This document shows positions 33,187 through 43,511 of a DNA stretch of 64,000 bases, piece after piece. Position numbers and translations under genes: made by a program. How positions within the stretch are numbered: the stretch's first letter is position 1; every line of letters starts with the position of its first letter. The DNA comes from Balneola sp. (GTDB lineage: Bacteria > Bacteroidota > Rhodothermia > Balneolales > Balneolaceae), in the NCBI GenBank assembly GCA_017643645.1, contig JAEPNB010000003.1, positions 372,001-436,000 on the forward strand, read 5' to 3'. The notes beneath the pieces were generated by a model. That model searched no databases, was not told the origin of the DNA, and was given only the letters and a program-made list of their open reading frames with translations.

Positions 33187-34551
33187 TTAATTAGCGTAGA
33201 TAGATTCTACCAATTCAAGTTCTGTTTGAGGAGTAATGGTTACATCAAATTCATCAAAATAGCGCACTCTTCCATTTCTCCCGATATATTCTATGCGTAC
33301 AGTATTTATTCCTTCCGGAAGTTTGATGGTTTTCATCCAGGCTTGTCCGGGCATTGTTTGCCAGCTTCTCAGATCAGCTTTTTCAGTTGTTTCCTGAGCT
33401 ATAAACCCTAAAAGCTGTAGCAAATCTCCCAGAAATTCATTCTTTTCTCTGACTGCCCCTGAAATTAATTTGGTACCAACTGCTTTTGTGCTGGCTCGAA
33501 CCAATGCTCTGGAATAAATAATAGGTTGCTTGGCTTTATAAACTTCAGCGGACACCTTATCCATTTGTTCAATAAGGTCAAGTGGGATGGTTATAGAATC
33601 ATTTACTACTGCGCGTACATAATTTACTTCAGAATGATATGTTTTGAGGACAGGGAATGAGAACTTCAGATAGAATTCATTGTCTTTTTCATCATCATAG
33701 TCATCCATAAATACCCTGGCATCCTCCTGAACTTTATAAGGCGCTCTTCCGGTAAAACCTGCAAGCAGTACATTATATGTATTTGGGTTCTGCAATTTTG
33801 ATAGATCGCTTTTTACGAGATTCCTACCTGAACTTAAATTAGCTTGTTCCTTTAAAGCGATTTCAAGTTTCTCTCTTTCGATACGTGCATCATCAATATC
33901 ACCGGCTTTAGCATAAAGAACAGTTGAAAGATAATGCCCCATAGCACTGTTCTGAATATTGATATCACCTGTTTTCCAATCTGTTTTACCTGTGGAATCG
34001 GATTTTGCAAAAGCACTGGCAAGCCCTTTTATTTTTATATCAAGTTGCGTCATTTTGTAAGTCATCCGACGTGTTTCCACCAATGCCGCATCCCAATCCT
34101 GAAGGTGAATAAAGTTTAGTGCTTTAAACGCGTTCAGATATACATCTTCGTAAGGTTCGCCGTCATATACCAGCTTATTGTCGTTGGTTAAGAAAGCACC
34201 TACACCCCGGCTCACACTTTTTGTGTAGTTTTGATCGATTTCATTTTCTGCATTGGATAGATAAAAACTACTGGAATCATATTTGGCGGAAAAGTGGTAG
34301 ATCATGCCGCTTTCAAGATTATATAAAACCTGATCTTTGGAGCGGTAGATGTCTTTTTTCTTAAATTTCTTGAGCAGTTCTTCAGAGGATTGATAATCTG
34401 CTGCGGTAAAACTATCTCTTAGATCGAATTGAGCATCATCAAGCAAATAAGAATGGCATCCTGTAAAAACAAGTCCGATCATTAAAAAGCAGGGAATACC
34501 CAATTTTTTTAACTCAATGATGTTCAGGATGTAATTCCGAAGTTGTTGCAA
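33187..34551 (-). CDS. COG3014-type lipoprotein
   Basis: 454 residues. A hydrophobic N-terminus with LMIGLVFTGCHSYL supplies a lipobox. Helical repeats follow (YNLESGMIYHFSAKYDSSSF, GHYLSTVLYAKAGDIDDARI) and the C-terminal half has beta strands with SRALVRASTKAVGTKLI, as in COG3014 proteins found beside LpoB. Function unknown; the context suggests cell-envelope assembly. Confidence 0.75.
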   Translation of the reverse strand: MQQLRNYILNIIELKKLGIPCFLMIGLVFTGCHSYLLDDAQFDLRDSFTAADYQSSEELLKKFKKKDIYRSKDQVLYNLESGMIYHFSAKYDSSSFYLSNAENEIDQNYTKSVSRGVGAFLTNDNKLVYDGEPYEDVYLNAFKALNFIHLQDWDAALVETRRMTYKMTQLDIKIKGLASAFAKSDSTGKTDWKTGDINIQNSAMGHYLSTVLYAKAGDIDDARIEREKLEIALKEQANLSSGRNLVKSDLSKLQNPNTYNVLLAGFTGRAPYKVQEDARVFMDDYDDEKDNEFYLKFSFPVLKTYHSEVNYVRAVVNDSITIPLDLIEQMDKVSAEVYKAKQPIIYSRALVRASTKAVGTKLISGAVREKNEFLGDLLQLLGFIAQETTEKADLRSWQTMPGQAWMKTIKLPEGINTVRIEYIGRNGRVRYFDEFDVTITPQTELELVESIYAN

Positions 34552-34624
34552 TCTAAATTAAATAAGTTGTTGACCGCTTGTTATATTAGCGAGATAAATC
34601 CCAAAACAATAGTACGATAATTCA

Positions 34625-36238
34625 TTGAGATTGATACATCACATAAACGTGTTACTTGTTGTAACATTATTTTTTTCCTGTGCTACGCCTATAGCTCCAA
34701 CCGGTGGTCCGGCTGATAAGGTTGGACCTGAAATAGAGGAGACTTCACCGGAAACAGGTACTGTAAATTATGAAGGGAGAGAATTCAGTTTTGAGTTTTC
34801 TGAGTTTGTAAATCGTTCTTCTTTCCAGAAAGAGCTTAACATTGAGCCTGATCTGGGAATTGAATATGAAGTTAAATGGAGAAGGAAGACGGCTACTGTG
34901 GAATTTGAAAAGGCCCTGCCTGATTCAACTACGATTATAATAACAGTTGGAGGAAATACCACTGATACGCGAAGTAATAAAATTGGAGCGCCTATACAAC
35001 TAGCTGTATCAACAGGGGATGAGATAGATGAAGGTGAAATTATCGGTAGATTGAGAAGCGCCGAAACCGGTAAAGCTCAGACTGATATCAGGGTGATGTT
35101 GTACAGAGAGCCTTTTGATTTATCGAAGCCGGCAAATTATTCTTCGGAAACAGATACGGGAGGAGTTTTCAGATTTGGATATTTAAGGGAGGGAAAGTAC
35201 AGAGCGTTTGCTCTTGACGACCGAAACAGAAACAAAATCTGGGACAGATCAAATGAGACGGCACGTCCCCTGAATACGGAGTTTATTAATTTATCAGACA
35301 ATGGAAAAGATACACTCGATGTTGCGTACTGGTTTGAGGTAGATACATTAAAGCCAAAACTTCAGGCTATTGGTTTGCTTTCTACTCAGCGAATGAGATT
35401 ACGTTTTGGTGAAGAAGTAAGATTTACTCCACAAACTAGTATCTCAATTGAAGACTCATCCGGAAATGAGTATACAACTGCTTTCCCTCTCTATATTCCT
35501 GAACAAGAACCTTTTATTGCTTTTGCATATGCAAGACAACCGCTAATTACCAATTCAAGCTACAGATTAAGTTTTACCGGTATAACAGATCTTTCCGGAA
35601 ATGAAGCGACAGGTTTGGACGATACTTTTTTAGGTAGTGATCAGGAGGATACCGTAAGCCAGGATATTTTGGCTTTTAATGGTGAGAATGGCTTGTTTCC
35701 AGATCAAAGTCTGGAAATTGAATTTATCAAACCTATAACTCAACAAGAAGTAATAGACTCGACAGTGGTGATTGAAGGAGATGTGGATTTTAAGAATTGG
35801 CCGAGTATCACTGTTCAGGATAATAAGCTTACTATTCCGCCACAACAAAATTGGTTAGAGGGTGTAGACTATAAATTTCTTGTCTGGAATCCGAAAAGCA
35901 GAAGACGTCAACTCATAGATCCTAATATCTGGGATCCGGTTAATTTTGGGGGCATTGAAATAGATGTAACATCCCCTGATTCGACAGAAGCATTCAGGCT
36001 ACAATTATATGATGATAAGAATACATTTTCTATTGATTCTACTTTCTCGAATTTTATCTCAATAGAAGATATACCTCCCATAAAATATACATTGGTTCTA
36101 TTTCAGGACCTGAATGGGAATGGTATCTGGGATTATGGAGCTGTTGATCCATATATAAAGCCTGAGCCTTACTATATTCAGCAAAACATTAACATCCAGC
36201 GTGGATTTACTTCAGAAGTAAAAATAGATTTTAGATAA
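34625..36238 (+). CDS. Ig-like domain lipoprotein
   Basis: 537 residues with a TTG start (no in-frame ATG before the signal). Lipobox LFFSC gives the acylated Cys near residue 19, followed by ATPIAPTGGPADKVGPEI. The pattern PTGGPxDxxPP near the start plus an Ig-like (Big_5) domain with TNYEGREFSFEFSEFVN-type strand is typical of a Bacteroidota lipoprotein family. A second repeat and a C-terminal QDLNGNGIWDYGAVDP segment, resembling a calcium-binding loop, follow. It overlaps mscS by 1 bp. Confidence 0.78.
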   Translation: MRLIHHINVLLVVTLFFSCATPIAPTGGPADKVGPEIEETSPETGTVNYEGREFSFEFSEFVNRSSFQKELNIEPDLGIEYEVKWRRKTATVEFEKALPDSTTIIITVGGNTTDTRSNKIGAPIQLAVSTGDEIDEGEIIGRLRSAETGKAQTDIRVMLYREPFDLSKPANYSSETDTGGVFRFGYLREGKYRAFALDDRNRNKIWDRSNETARPLNTEFINLSDNGKDTLDVAYWFEVDTLKPKLQAIGLLSTQRMRLRFGEEVRFTPQTSISIEDSSGNEYTTAFPLYIPEQEPFIAFAYARQPLITNSSYRLSFTGITDLSGNEATGLDDTFLGSDQEDTVSQDILAFNGENGLFPDQSLEIEFIKPITQQEVIDSTVVIEGDVDFKNWPSITVQDNKLTIPPQQNWLEGVDYKFLVWNPKSRRRQLIDPNIWDPVNFGGIEIDVTSPDSTEAFRLQLYDDKNTFSIDSTFSNFISIEDIPPIKYTLVLFQDLNGNGIWDYGAVDPYIKPEPYYIQQNINIQRGFTSEVKIDFR

Positions 36239-37113
36239 TGGACGCGATTGAAGACTTGATACCCGAACAATATTTGATACTTGTATCTATCGGGATTATA
36301 CTTTTTTTAACCATAGTTGCAGCGGCAGTATCTGCAAAACTTTTCAGAAGAGCGATCAAGAAATCAGAACAAGCAGAAGGCCTTTCAGATCTAACAAATC
36401 TCAAATTTCTGAAAAGAGGGGTTACCGTTCTTATTTACCTTATCGGTATTGGGTTCTCAATTTATGTGGTACCTGAATTCAGAGTGGTTGCAAAAGGGAT
36501 GTTTGCCAGTGCCGGTTTATTGGCTATTGCAGTAGGTTTTGCGGCTCAACAAGCGCTTGCGAATATTGTGAGTGGTGTGTTTATCGTGATCTTTAAACCG
36601 TATAAGATTGGTGACAGGTTATTACTGCAAACCACTTTGAACGGAGTGGTTGAGGATATCAACCTCAGACATACTGTTATTCGAAATTTTGAAAACAAGC
36701 GCATTATTATCCCTAACTCGGTTATCAGTAACGAAGTGCTCATTAATTCGAACTACGGAGATGATAAGATCATAAAATGGATAGATATCGGCATCAGCTA
36801 CGATTCTGATATTGATCTGGCCCGCAAGATCATGCAGGAAGAAGTGGAAGCTCATCCAAATTTCATTGATGGCAGAAATGATGAACAAAAAGAAGCGGGA
36901 GAACCATTGGTGCCGGTCAGAGTTATTTCTTTTGGAGATTCTTCTGTGAATCTCAGAGCCTGGGCATGGGCAGAAGATCCACCCAAAGCATTTGTATTGG
37001 GAACTGACCTGAATGAAAGCATCAAAAAACGGTTCGACAAAGAAGGAATTGAAATTCCGTTCCCGTACAGGACATTGGTTTATAAAGAGAACAAGAATAA
37101 CAAGGAGATATGA
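36238..37113 (+). CDS. Small-conductance mechanosensitive channel, MscS family
   Basis: 291 residues. Three membrane helices (YLILVSIGIILFLTIVAAAV, VTVLIYLIGIGFSIYVV and the pore helix GLLAIAVGFAAQQALANIVS), then the MscS beta domain (PYKIGDRLLL, GVVEDINLRHTVIRNFENK, IIIPNSVISNEVLIN). It opens under membrane tension to release solutes on osmotic down-shock. It overlaps both neighbours (1 bp and 4 bp), forming a three-gene operon. Confidence 0.92.
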   Translation: MDAIEDLIPEQYLILVSIGIILFLTIVAAAVSAKLFRRAIKKSEQAEGLSDLTNLKFLKRGVTVLIYLIGIGFSIYVVPEFRVVAKGMFASAGLLAIAVGFAAQQALANIVSGVFIVIFKPYKIGDRLLLQTTLNGVVEDINLRHTVIRNFENKRIIIPNSVISNEVLINSNYGDDKIIKWIDIGISYDSDIDLARKIMQEEVEAHPNFIDGRNDEQKEAGEPLVPVRVISFGDSSVNLRAWAWAEDPPKAFVLGTDLNESIKKRFDKEGIEIPFPYRTLVYKENKNNKEI

Positions 37114-37670
37114 TGAGGGTGGGTGTAAAATTTCTAAATGTGGGAATATGTGTAGCTTTTTTAATGCTCCTGACTATGAACATTAATGCACAGCATGAAA
37201 TTAGATCACTTAGTACCGCTGAAGTTGAGAGTTGGATGAAAACCAGAATCGAAACTCATAAGCTAGAGAGAGAATATCGGGCTAACGCAGAAAAGTATGA
37301 CAGTGTAGTAGAAGCCTACTTTAAAGCCAGAGATGAATATCTGGTGAAGAATGGTTGGGATGTTCAGGAGTTTAAAGATATTGAAAGCGCGATCTATGAT
37401 ACCATAACCGGTATAGACGAACAGGAATCCATCGACGAAGAAAAAAAAGAGTTGCAATCAGAGGTAGACGCAGTAAATAAGAATGAATATCTAACCGCTG
37501 AGCAAAAAAAAGAGATCGTGGATGGAATGTATAAGGTTTTTGAAATACGCCAGGAAATGGTGGATGCTACAAAACACAACTGGCCCGCAGTAAAACCATA
37601 TCGTGAGAAAATAAGAGTCCTAAACGATTGGATGGTCGGCAATATCTCTGACCCACCAACAATAGAGTAA
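37110..37670 (+). CDS. Secreted helical protein of unknown function
   Basis: 186 residues. Signal peptide MMRVGVKFLNVGICVAFLML ending at NINA-Q. The mature part is almost all charged helix (VESWMKTRIETHKLEREYRANAEKYD is its first long helix, in two turns) and may form a coiled coil. No family recognised. Translation is coupled to mscS through an ATGA overlap. Confidence 0.75.
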   Translation: MMRVGVKFLNVGICVAFLMLLTMNINAQHEIRSLSTAEVESWMKTRIETHKLEREYRANAEKYDSVVEAYFKARDEYLVKNGWDVQEFKDIESAIYDTITGIDEQESIDEEKKELQSEVDAVNKNEYLTAEQKKEIVDGMYKVFEIRQEMVDATKHNWPAVKPYREKIRVLNDWMVGNISDPPTIE

Positions 37671-37809
37671 TTTTTATATCCTTTCTTAAATAAGGCCAAC
37701 TAAACCAGACTAAACATTTTCAGTCGCTCTTAGTGCTTGTTTTATTTAATGCTTTTGCTATCTTGAGATTCAATGTTATACGATACTATTCAGATTTAGC
37801 AACTCAACT

Positions 37810-38256
37810 ATGGAAACATATGTAATCGAACCAGTATTTAGAAACTTAGCGATAATAAACGTGATTTTAGGCGGACTAGGTTTAGTTTTTATAAGCTCAT
37901 TGTTTTCGAAAAATAAAGATTCCAAAAACGTACAATGGACTATAATTACTTCTTTAGTATCATCAACTTGTTTCTTTATTAGTGCAATATTTTCTACTTC
38001 GGCAATCACTTACACTTATTACTATAATTCATCGAGTGTATATCATATGGCTCGAGAGATACCTGAAGCAATTTCTGCCGTTTTTTACTTTCCATCAGTA
38101 ACAATATTTTTTATAGGCTTTTTATTTCTATCAGGTAGTATTGGATTATACGGTTGGGTATTCTCTAGAAAAGTAGGAATCGCATCAAGTATTGCAGCTA
38201 TAGCTTTATTCGTAACCTCTTTAATAATGGCAATTGTCACTTTTTTTATACTTTAA
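37810..38256 (+). CDS. Small four-helix membrane protein in a cassette
   Basis: 148 residues with four predicted helices (NLAIINVILGGLGLVFISSL, WTIITSLVSSTCFFISAIF, VTIFFIGFLFLSGSIGLYGW, IAAIALFVTSLIMAIVTFFI). No family recognised. Its stop codon lies inside the R'' arm of the first attC-like site of a small plus-strand cassette cluster, as is usual for integron cassettes. Confidence 0.72.
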   Translation: METYVIEPVFRNLAIINVILGGLGLVFISSLFSKNKDSKNVQWTIITSLVSSTCFFISAIFSTSAITYTYYYNSSSVYHMAREIPEAISAVFYFPSVTIFFIGFLFLSGSIGLYGWVFSRKVGIASSIAAIALFVTSLIMAIVTFFIL

Positions 38257-38374
38257 CTTTACCCAATTCAAATGAGTTGGGTAGTAAAAAAAAGCGTTCT
38301 ATCCGGATCTTTTACCGTTCAGAACTTTAATAATTAAAACCAGACTCGCGTGCTTAAACGTTGGGTCGTTAGTT
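38254..38374 (+). repeat. attC-like site 1 of the second cassette cluster
   Basis: R''/L'' TTAAC-TTT-ACCCAA at 38256 matches L'/R' TTGGGT-C-GTTAG at 38362-38372 with the order and spacing of canonical attC sites. The interior holds an inverted ACCCAATTC/GAGTTGGGT hairpin and the segment ATAATTAAAACCAGACTCGC, which recurs in site 2. Crossover G/TT at 38368/38369. Confidence 0.7.
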
Positions 38375-38378
38375 GTAC

Positions 38379-38687
38379 ATGTCTAATTCAAAAAAATATT
38401 GGTACTTGATAGCAGTCCAAACAGGCATAAGTCTCCTTGCTTTTACTTTTCTGGAGATATTAGGTGATAGTATTTATGTATACTTATCCTTGGGTTTTTT
38501 AATTATTACACCTGGTATTTATGCCGCGATCCACGCCTACAAAATTCAAACCAAAGCATTCAAAAAATATTTCTTCTTAATTGGCACATTTGCTTTAACC
38601 GCTACAAATTTAATTGTAGTTGGATTATTTATAGGCCAATTAGTAGCAATATTACTTGGAGTATGGACTTTTTCACCCCAAGATTAA
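38379..38687 (+). CDS. Small membrane protein in a cassette
   Basis: 102 residues from the ATG at 38379; an upstream in-frame TTG lies in the recombination core. Three or four helices (YWYLIAVQTGISLLAFTFLE, VYLSLGFLIITPGIYAAIHA, FFLIGTFALTATNLIVVGLF). No family recognised. The gene begins only about 10 bp after the cassette start and ends just before attC-like site 2, so it fills a single-gene cassette. Confidence 0.75.
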   Translation: MSNSKKYWYLIAVQTGISLLAFTFLEILGDSIYVYLSLGFLIITPGIYAAIHAYKIQTKAFKKYFFLIGTFALTATNLIVVGLFIGQLVAILLGVWTFSPQD

Positions 38688-38690
38688 AAA

Positions 38691-38787
38691 GTTGTACAAC
38701 TAACAAGCGTTTCAAGCGGTTTCGTTTAGTGTTCGAAATTTTTATAATTAAAACCAGACTCGCCGCCTAATAGCAGGGCCGTTAATG
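38691..38787 (+). repeat. attC-like site 2 of the second cassette cluster
   Basis: R'' GTTGTACAACTAAC followed by AAGCGTTTCAAGCGG, then ...CCAGACTCGCCGCCTAATA and R' GTTAATG at 38781. GTACAACTAAC is the exact 11-base reverse complement of this cassette's first bases, GTTAGTTGTAC (38368-38378), which proves cassette structure. The left half resembles attC sites of gamma-proteobacterial integrons. Confidence 0.8.
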
Positions 38788-38799
38788 TGTATTTAGAAC

Positions 38800-39156
38800 A
38801 TGAAATCTTACTATCTATTTTCACTATTATTTCTGTGTTATAGTTGTACTGTACAGTTACCTATTTCAAATGGTACTTATCTATTTCAACATAAATTTGC
38901 TGAACACCCGAATACAAGTAGTGATATCAGGTTCGAAGTCATAATTGATAACCCAAAAATTGTTGTTCGGAATAATGAAGAATCAAAAACTTGGCCTAGG
39001 GGTATTATTGAAGAAGGAGAACTCTTTTTCCAAGAAGCGTCTCAGAAATGGATAATAATCCAGTCAGATAAAGACAAGAATGCTCTTGAAGTTGGAGGTT
39101 GTACTGATGGACCAACAGTTGTTGATTTAGTTAACAAAATTTACTGGACCTGCTAA
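38800..39156 (+). CDS. Small lipoprotein behind the cassette cluster
   Basis: 118 residues with lipobox LLFLCYSC (acylated Cys about residue 17). The mature part has mixed beta strands (ISNGTYLFQHKFAEH, RFEVIIDNPKIVVRNNEE) and ends with Cys (IYWTC); a second Cys in VGGCTDGP could pair with it. No family recognised. It follows the G/TT point of attC-like site 2 by 19 bp, but no attC-like palindrome is seen after it, so it may be the last, decayed cassette. Confidence 0.72.
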   Translation: MKSYYLFSLLFLCYSCTVQLPISNGTYLFQHKFAEHPNTSSDIRFEVIIDNPKIVVRNNEESKTWPRGIIEEGELFFQEASQKWIIIQSDKDKNALEVGGCTDGPTVVDLVNKIYWTC

Positions 39157-39344
39157 AAATTTAGCCTCGTTCTTTAGCTTACCCTCGTTTCGTAGCTCCG
39201 CTACGGAACTCAATATGGGAGCTCACCTCCGCATTTTTTATCAATAGATTATTCGATAATCATTTTTACAGCTTCTTATTTAATAAGGGGCTTTTTTTTG
39301 GTATTTTGGAATCGCTTCCATGAAATCATAATTAAAGCAAACGT

Positions 39345-42300
39345 ATGTCGATCAAGACAGAAAAAAAATCTACAGAACTTAAAGAAGATAAGTATCCATT
39401 TAGCTTAACAGAGCCTCATAAACCTACTCATAAAGTACGTTTTGTAACGGCGGCCAGTTTATTTGATGGTCATGATGCCAGTATCAATATCATGCGTAGA
39501 ATTTTGCAAAGCAGTGGAGTAGAGGTTATTCACTTGGGTCACAATCGCTCGGTTCATGAAATCGTGAATTGCGCTATTCAGGAAGATGTTCAGGGAATTG
39601 CAATAAGTTCGTATCAAGGTGGACATGTTGAGTATTTCAAATACATGATCGAGTTGCTGGAAGAGCAGGGAGCCGGACATATCAAAGTATTTGGTGGTGG
39701 TGGTGGAGTGATCGTTCAGGACGAAATTGACGATCTCCATGATGCAGGAGTTTCCCGGATCTTTTCTGTGGACGATGGTAGCGAAATGGGATTACAGGGA
39801 ATGATCAATTATATGATCCACGAATGTGATTATGATCCTGTTGCAAAAACTGAGATCGATATTGAAAAAGTGCTCGATAAAGAGCCGAAAGCGATCGCAA
39901 GAGCTATAACGGCTCTGGAAAACGGAAATGGAGAGTTAATAAGCTTCTCTGATAAACAACTGTTAAAGAAAGACGGAAAACCACTTAAAGCAAAATCTGA
40001 GAAAACGATTCCTGTACTGGGAATCACAGGAACGGGTGGCGCAGGAAAGAGTTCGCTAACTGACGAGATCGTATTACGCTTTCTTACTGAGTTTGAAGAT
40101 ATCACCATCGGAATTATTTCTGTAGATCCTTCCAAAATTAAGACAGGAGGAGCGTTACTTGGTGATCGCATACGAATGAACAGTATCGACACAGAACGCG
40201 TGTATATGCGAAGTTTGGCGACCAGAGCGTCAAACAGAAGTACAAGTGCGGCTCTTACCGGAGCGATTGAACTGTATAAACAAGCCGGGTTTGATCTGAT
40301 CATCGTAGAAACCAGTGGAATTGGTCAAAGCGGTACTGAGATTGTAGATATATCAGATATTCCAATTTATGTAATGACCAGCGAATATGGTGCAGCCACA
40401 CAGTTAGAAAAGATCAATATGTTAGATCTTGCTGAAATTGTGGTGTTAAACAAATTTGAAAAGAAAGGTTCTTTAGATGCTTACAGAGATATTCGTAAGC
40501 AAATGATTCGTAATCGTGGTGAATGGCATGCTAAACCCGAAGATATGCCGGTATATCCAACGATTGCAGCTCAGTTCAATGACAAAGGAGTTAACAATCT
40601 GTTTGCTGCTATTGTTGAAAAGATCAACGAAAGATACAGTTTTGAGTGGAAGCCCAAGCTCTATACCGATGCTTCTCCTGCAGAAGATATTCAGGCTCAG
40701 GCGATCATCCCCGGAAAGAGAGTTCGTTATCTGAGTGAGATATCAGAGACGATTCGAAATTACCATGAATGGGCAGATCAACAATCTGAAATTGCCTCAA
40801 GATTATCTGAGGTTAATGGTACGCTGAATCAACTAAGTAATTGGAAGCCAGATAATAAAGAGGTGTTGGAAAATAATCTTAACAAGATGAAAGGCCACTG
40901 GATTTCTAAGCTGGATGTGGCTCCAAAAAAGATCTTGGATGGCTGGGATGATCTGTATAAACGATACAAACAAGAGACTTTTGATGTAAAGATCCGTGAT
41001 CGGGTTATCAAAAATGAATTGTACCGTGAATCTTTAAGCGGATTGAAAATTCCTCGCGTAGCCATGCCGGATACCAAACACGAAGGAGAGAGGCTTAAGT
41101 TTGCTTTAAAAGAAAATCTCCCCGGTTATTTTCCGTATACCGCAGGTGTTTTCCCGTTTAAGCGAGAAGGAGAAGACCCAACCAGGATGTTTGCCGGTGA
41201 AGGGACTCCGGAGCGAACCAACAAGCGATTTCATTATGTAAGTGAAGGATTGGAAGCTGCACGCCTTTCCACCGCATTTGATTCAGTAACACTGTACGGA
41301 GAAGATCCCGGTTATCGTCCTGATATTTACGGAAAGATCGGTAATTCAGGCGTAAGCATTTGTACGCTGGATGACATGAAGAAACTTTACTCCGGTTTTG
41401 AGCTAACCAAGCCAACTACTTCTGTATCAATGACTATCAATGGTCCGGCACCAATGATCTTAGCTATGTTTATGAATACGGCTATCGATCAGGAAGTAGA
41501 AAGATATCTGAAAGCAGAGGGGAAGTGGGAGCAAGCGATCAAGGATGTTAAAACGAAGTATGAGAAGCTTGGATTGCCGGTTCCAAAATATTCAAATGAA
41601 ATCCCTGCAGGAAATGATGAGTTCGGTTTAGGTTTACTTGGAATGACCGGTGACGAAGTTATTGACGCTGAAACTTATAATCGGATCAAAGAAAAAACAC
41701 TTTCGTCGGTTCGTGGAACTGTACAGGCTGATATTTTGAAAGAAGATCAGGCGCAAAACACTTGTATATTCTCTACCGAATTTGCTCTTAAAATGATGGG
41801 TGACATACAGGAATACTTTACAGAGCATAAAGTTCGTAATTATTACTCTGTTTCAATTTCCGGGTATCATATCGCGGAAGCTGGAGCGAATCCGGTTACT
41901 CAGGCTGCACTTACACTGGCAAATGGATTTACTTATGTGGAGTATTACTTAGCCCGAGGATTGAGTATCGATGATTTCGCTCATAATCTGTCGTTCTTTT
42001 TCAGTAATGGATTGGATCCTGAATATGCAGTGATCGGACGTGTAGCGCGTCGTATTTGGGCGGTAGCGATGAGAAAGAAATACGCAGCCAATGATCGTTC
42101 TCAGAAGTTGAAATATCATATTCAAACCAGTGGTCGTTCGTTGCATGCACAGGAGATTCAGTTCAATGATATTCGTACAACATTACAGGCATTATTAGCA
42201 ATTTATGATAATTGTAATTCATTGCACACCAATGCTTACGACGAAGCAATTACAACTCCTACTGAGGAGTCTGTACGTCGTGCATTAGCTATTCAGATGA

Positions 42301-42815
42301 TCATTAACAAAGAGATGGGAACGGCGAAAAATGAGAACATCAATCAGGGTTCTTATTTCATTTCTGAACTGACCGATATGGTGGAAGAAGCTATCCTTAC
42401 AGAGTTCGATCGAATCACAGAACGTGGTGGAGTTCTCGGTGCAATGGAAAGCATGTATCAACGCGGAAAGATCCAGGACGAAAGTTTGTATTACGAAACC
42501 AAAAAGCATACCGGAGAACTTCCGATCATCGGAGTAAATACTTTCCTGAAAGAAGGAGCCGGAGAAGAAGAGCAAAAGCCGATCGAGCTCATCCGTTCTA
42601 CTGAAGAAGAGAAGAAGCAACAGATCGATAACTTAGAAGCTTTCTGGAAACGCAATGAATACAGAAATGCTGAAGCTATTGAGCGTTTGAAGGAAGTAGC
42701 CCGAAACAACGGTAACTTATTCGATGAACTCATGGAAACGGTTAAAGTGGCTTCGCTGGGACAGATATCTCATGCTTTGTATGAAGTTGGTGGGCAATAT
42801 CGGCGTAACATGTGA
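39345..42815 (+). CDS. icmF: Fused isobutyryl-CoA mutase, IcmF (B12-dependent)
   Basis: 1156 residues in the IcmF order. Residues about 30-160 are the cobalamin-binding domain with FDGHDASIN (His43 as lower ligand); about 220-430 hold the MeaB-like GTPase with [13 protein letters not shown] and [13 protein letters not shown]; about 560-1156 are the mutase with [20 protein letters not shown] in two halves, [17 protein letters not shown] and [20 protein letters not shown]. It interconverts isobutyryl-CoA and n-butyryl-CoA, some members also pivalyl-CoA. Monocistronic by spacing. Confidence 0.95.
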   Translation: MSIKTEKKSTELKEDKYPFSLTEPHKPTHKVRFVTAASLFDGHDASINIMRRILQSSGVEVIHLGHNRSVHEIVNCAIQEDVQGIAISSYQGGHVEYFKYMIELLEEQGAGHIKVFGGGGGVIVQDEIDDLHDAGVSRIFSVDDGSEMGLQGMINYMIHECDYDPVAKTEIDIEKVLDKEPKAIARAITALENGNGELISFSDKQLLKKDGKPLKAKSEKTIPVLGITGTGGAGKSSLTDEIVLRFLTEFEDITIGIISVDPSKIKTGGALLGDRIRMNSIDTERVYMRSLATRASNRSTSAALTGAIELYKQAGFDLIIVETSGIGQSGTEIVDISDIPIYVMTSEYGAATQLEKINMLDLAEIVVLNKFEKKGSLDAYRDIRKQMIRNRGEWHAKPEDMPVYPTIAAQFNDKGVNNLFAAIVEKINERYSFEWKPKLYTDASPAEDIQAQAIIPGKRVRYLSEISETIRNYHEWADQQSEIASRLSEVNGTLNQLSNWKPDNKEVLENNLNKMKGHWISKLDVAPKKILDGWDDLYKRYKQETFDVKIRDRVIKNELYRESLSGLKIPRVAMPDTKHEGERLKFALKENLPGYFPYTAGVFPFKREGEDPTRMFAGEGTPERTNKRFHYVSEGLEAARLSTAFDSVTLYGEDPGYRPDIYGKIGNSGVSICTLDDMKKLYSGFELTKPTTSVSMTINGPAPMILAMFMNTAIDQEVERYLKAEGKWEQAIKDVKTKYEKLGLPVPKYSNEIPAGNDEFGLGLLGMTGDEVIDAETYNRIKEKTLSSVRGTVQADILKEDQAQNTCIFSTEFALKMMGDIQEYFTEHKVRNYYSVSISGYHIAEAGANPVTQAALTLANGFTYVEYYLARGLSIDDFAHNLSFFFSNGLDPEYAVIGRVARRIWAVAMRKKYAANDRSQKLKYHIQTSGRSLHAQEIQFNDIRTTLQALLAIYDNCNSLHTNAYDEAITTPTEESVRRALAIQMIINKEMGTAKNENINQGSYFISELTDMVEEAILTEFDRITERGGVLGAMESMYQRGKIQDESLYYETKKHTGELPIIGVNTFLKEGAGEEEQKPIELIRSTEEEKKQQIDNLEAFWKRNEYRNAEAIERLKEVARNNGNLFDELMETVKVASLGQISHALYEVGGQYRRNM

Positions 42816-42857
42816 TCACTGATTGCACTGATTAGTTTTTGATTTTCGCTGATAAAA

Positions 42858-42959
42858 AATCTCCCTTCGAATGGAGACGATCATCCAAACAGTTCTTTGG
42901 ATGATCCGAGGATGTCGTGAAGTTTATGAGTTGGTAAACCTCACGACATCCTCCGTCCG
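42858..42959. repeat. Palindromic dispersed repeat R, copy 1
   Basis: About 102 bp, with two hairpins: GATCATCCAAAC/GTTCTTTGGATGATC and ATGTCGTGAAGTTTA against TAAACCTCACGACAT. A second copy at 43515-43618 differs at only a few places, some inside the arms with pairing kept. Followed by a third hairpin, CCTCCTT/AAGGAGG with TTTT at 42974-42994, likely the icmF terminator. With copy 1 this fills 42816-43060. Confidence 0.8.
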
Positions 42960-42973
42960 CCAGTAGGCGGACA

Positions 42974-42994
42974 CCTCCTTCAAAGGAGGATTTT
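42974..42994 (+). terminator. Hairpin with T-run downstream of icmF
   Basis: CCTCCTT-CAA-AGGAGG followed by ATTTTC. It lies 160 bp after the icmF stop and directly after repeat R copy 1. Confidence 0.5.
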
Positions 42995-43060
42995 CTTGTC
43001 TTTTATTCTACTTTTTCTGAGTATTAAAACTAGCTATGGGTTTTTAATTGAGTCAGCTTT

Positions 43061-43477
43061 TCAGAATAGCTTCAGCCAAACAGAAAGGACAAAAAACCAG
43101 AGCGCATTAGCCAGAGTTAAAACAGTTAATCGTTGCCATTTTAACTTATGAAAGCCCTCGTTTTCCAGTTCCATTACAGTTTTTCCAATACGCGGGAGAA
43201 AAGTGCTAAACATCGAAATAAAGATATAAGGAGCACACACTATCAGAATTATGAGTTCTTTTTTTGAAAGTCCTTTTGATCTTTTTAACGCTTTTATTTT
43301 TTCTTTGCTCTTAGAACTTACGCTTTCGTTGTGCTCAATTTTTCTACTGGAATACCCTCTCTTAAGTAACTCCTTTTTTGCAATTAAGATTGCTTCGCTA
43401 TCCCAGTCTTCGGCATTGGAAGTTATTTCGAATAATTCTTTGTCCGGTCTGGTTTCTATTGGTGGATTGAAGTTCAT
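43061..43477 (-). CDS. Small two-helix membrane protein of unknown function
   Basis: 138 residues: a charged N-terminal half (DWDSEAILIAKKELLKRGYS resembles the short helical unit found near membrane proteins of this phylum), a basic linker (SKEKIKALKRSKGLSKKE) and two hydrophobic segments (LIILIVCAPYIFISMFSTF and LTVLTLANALWFFVLSVWL). No named family. It lies between the two copies of repeat R. Confidence 0.65.
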   Translation of the reverse strand: MNFNPPIETRPDKELFEITSNAEDWDSEAILIAKKELLKRGYSSRKIEHNESVSSKSKEKIKALKRSKGLSKKELIILIVCAPYIFISMFSTFLPRIGKTVMELENEGFHKLKWQRLTVLTLANALWFFVLSVWLKLF

Positions 43478-43511
43478 TCCTGATTCTAAGAGAAATATTT
43501 ATTTCAAGCAA

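Noticed and set aside
38257-38290. ACCCAATTC/GAGTTGGGT hairpin as a simple terminator
   Set aside because: It overlaps the R''/L'' arm of attC-like site 1 and its bases are matched again by TTGGGT at 38362, so the attC reading explains more, though it may also end transcription.
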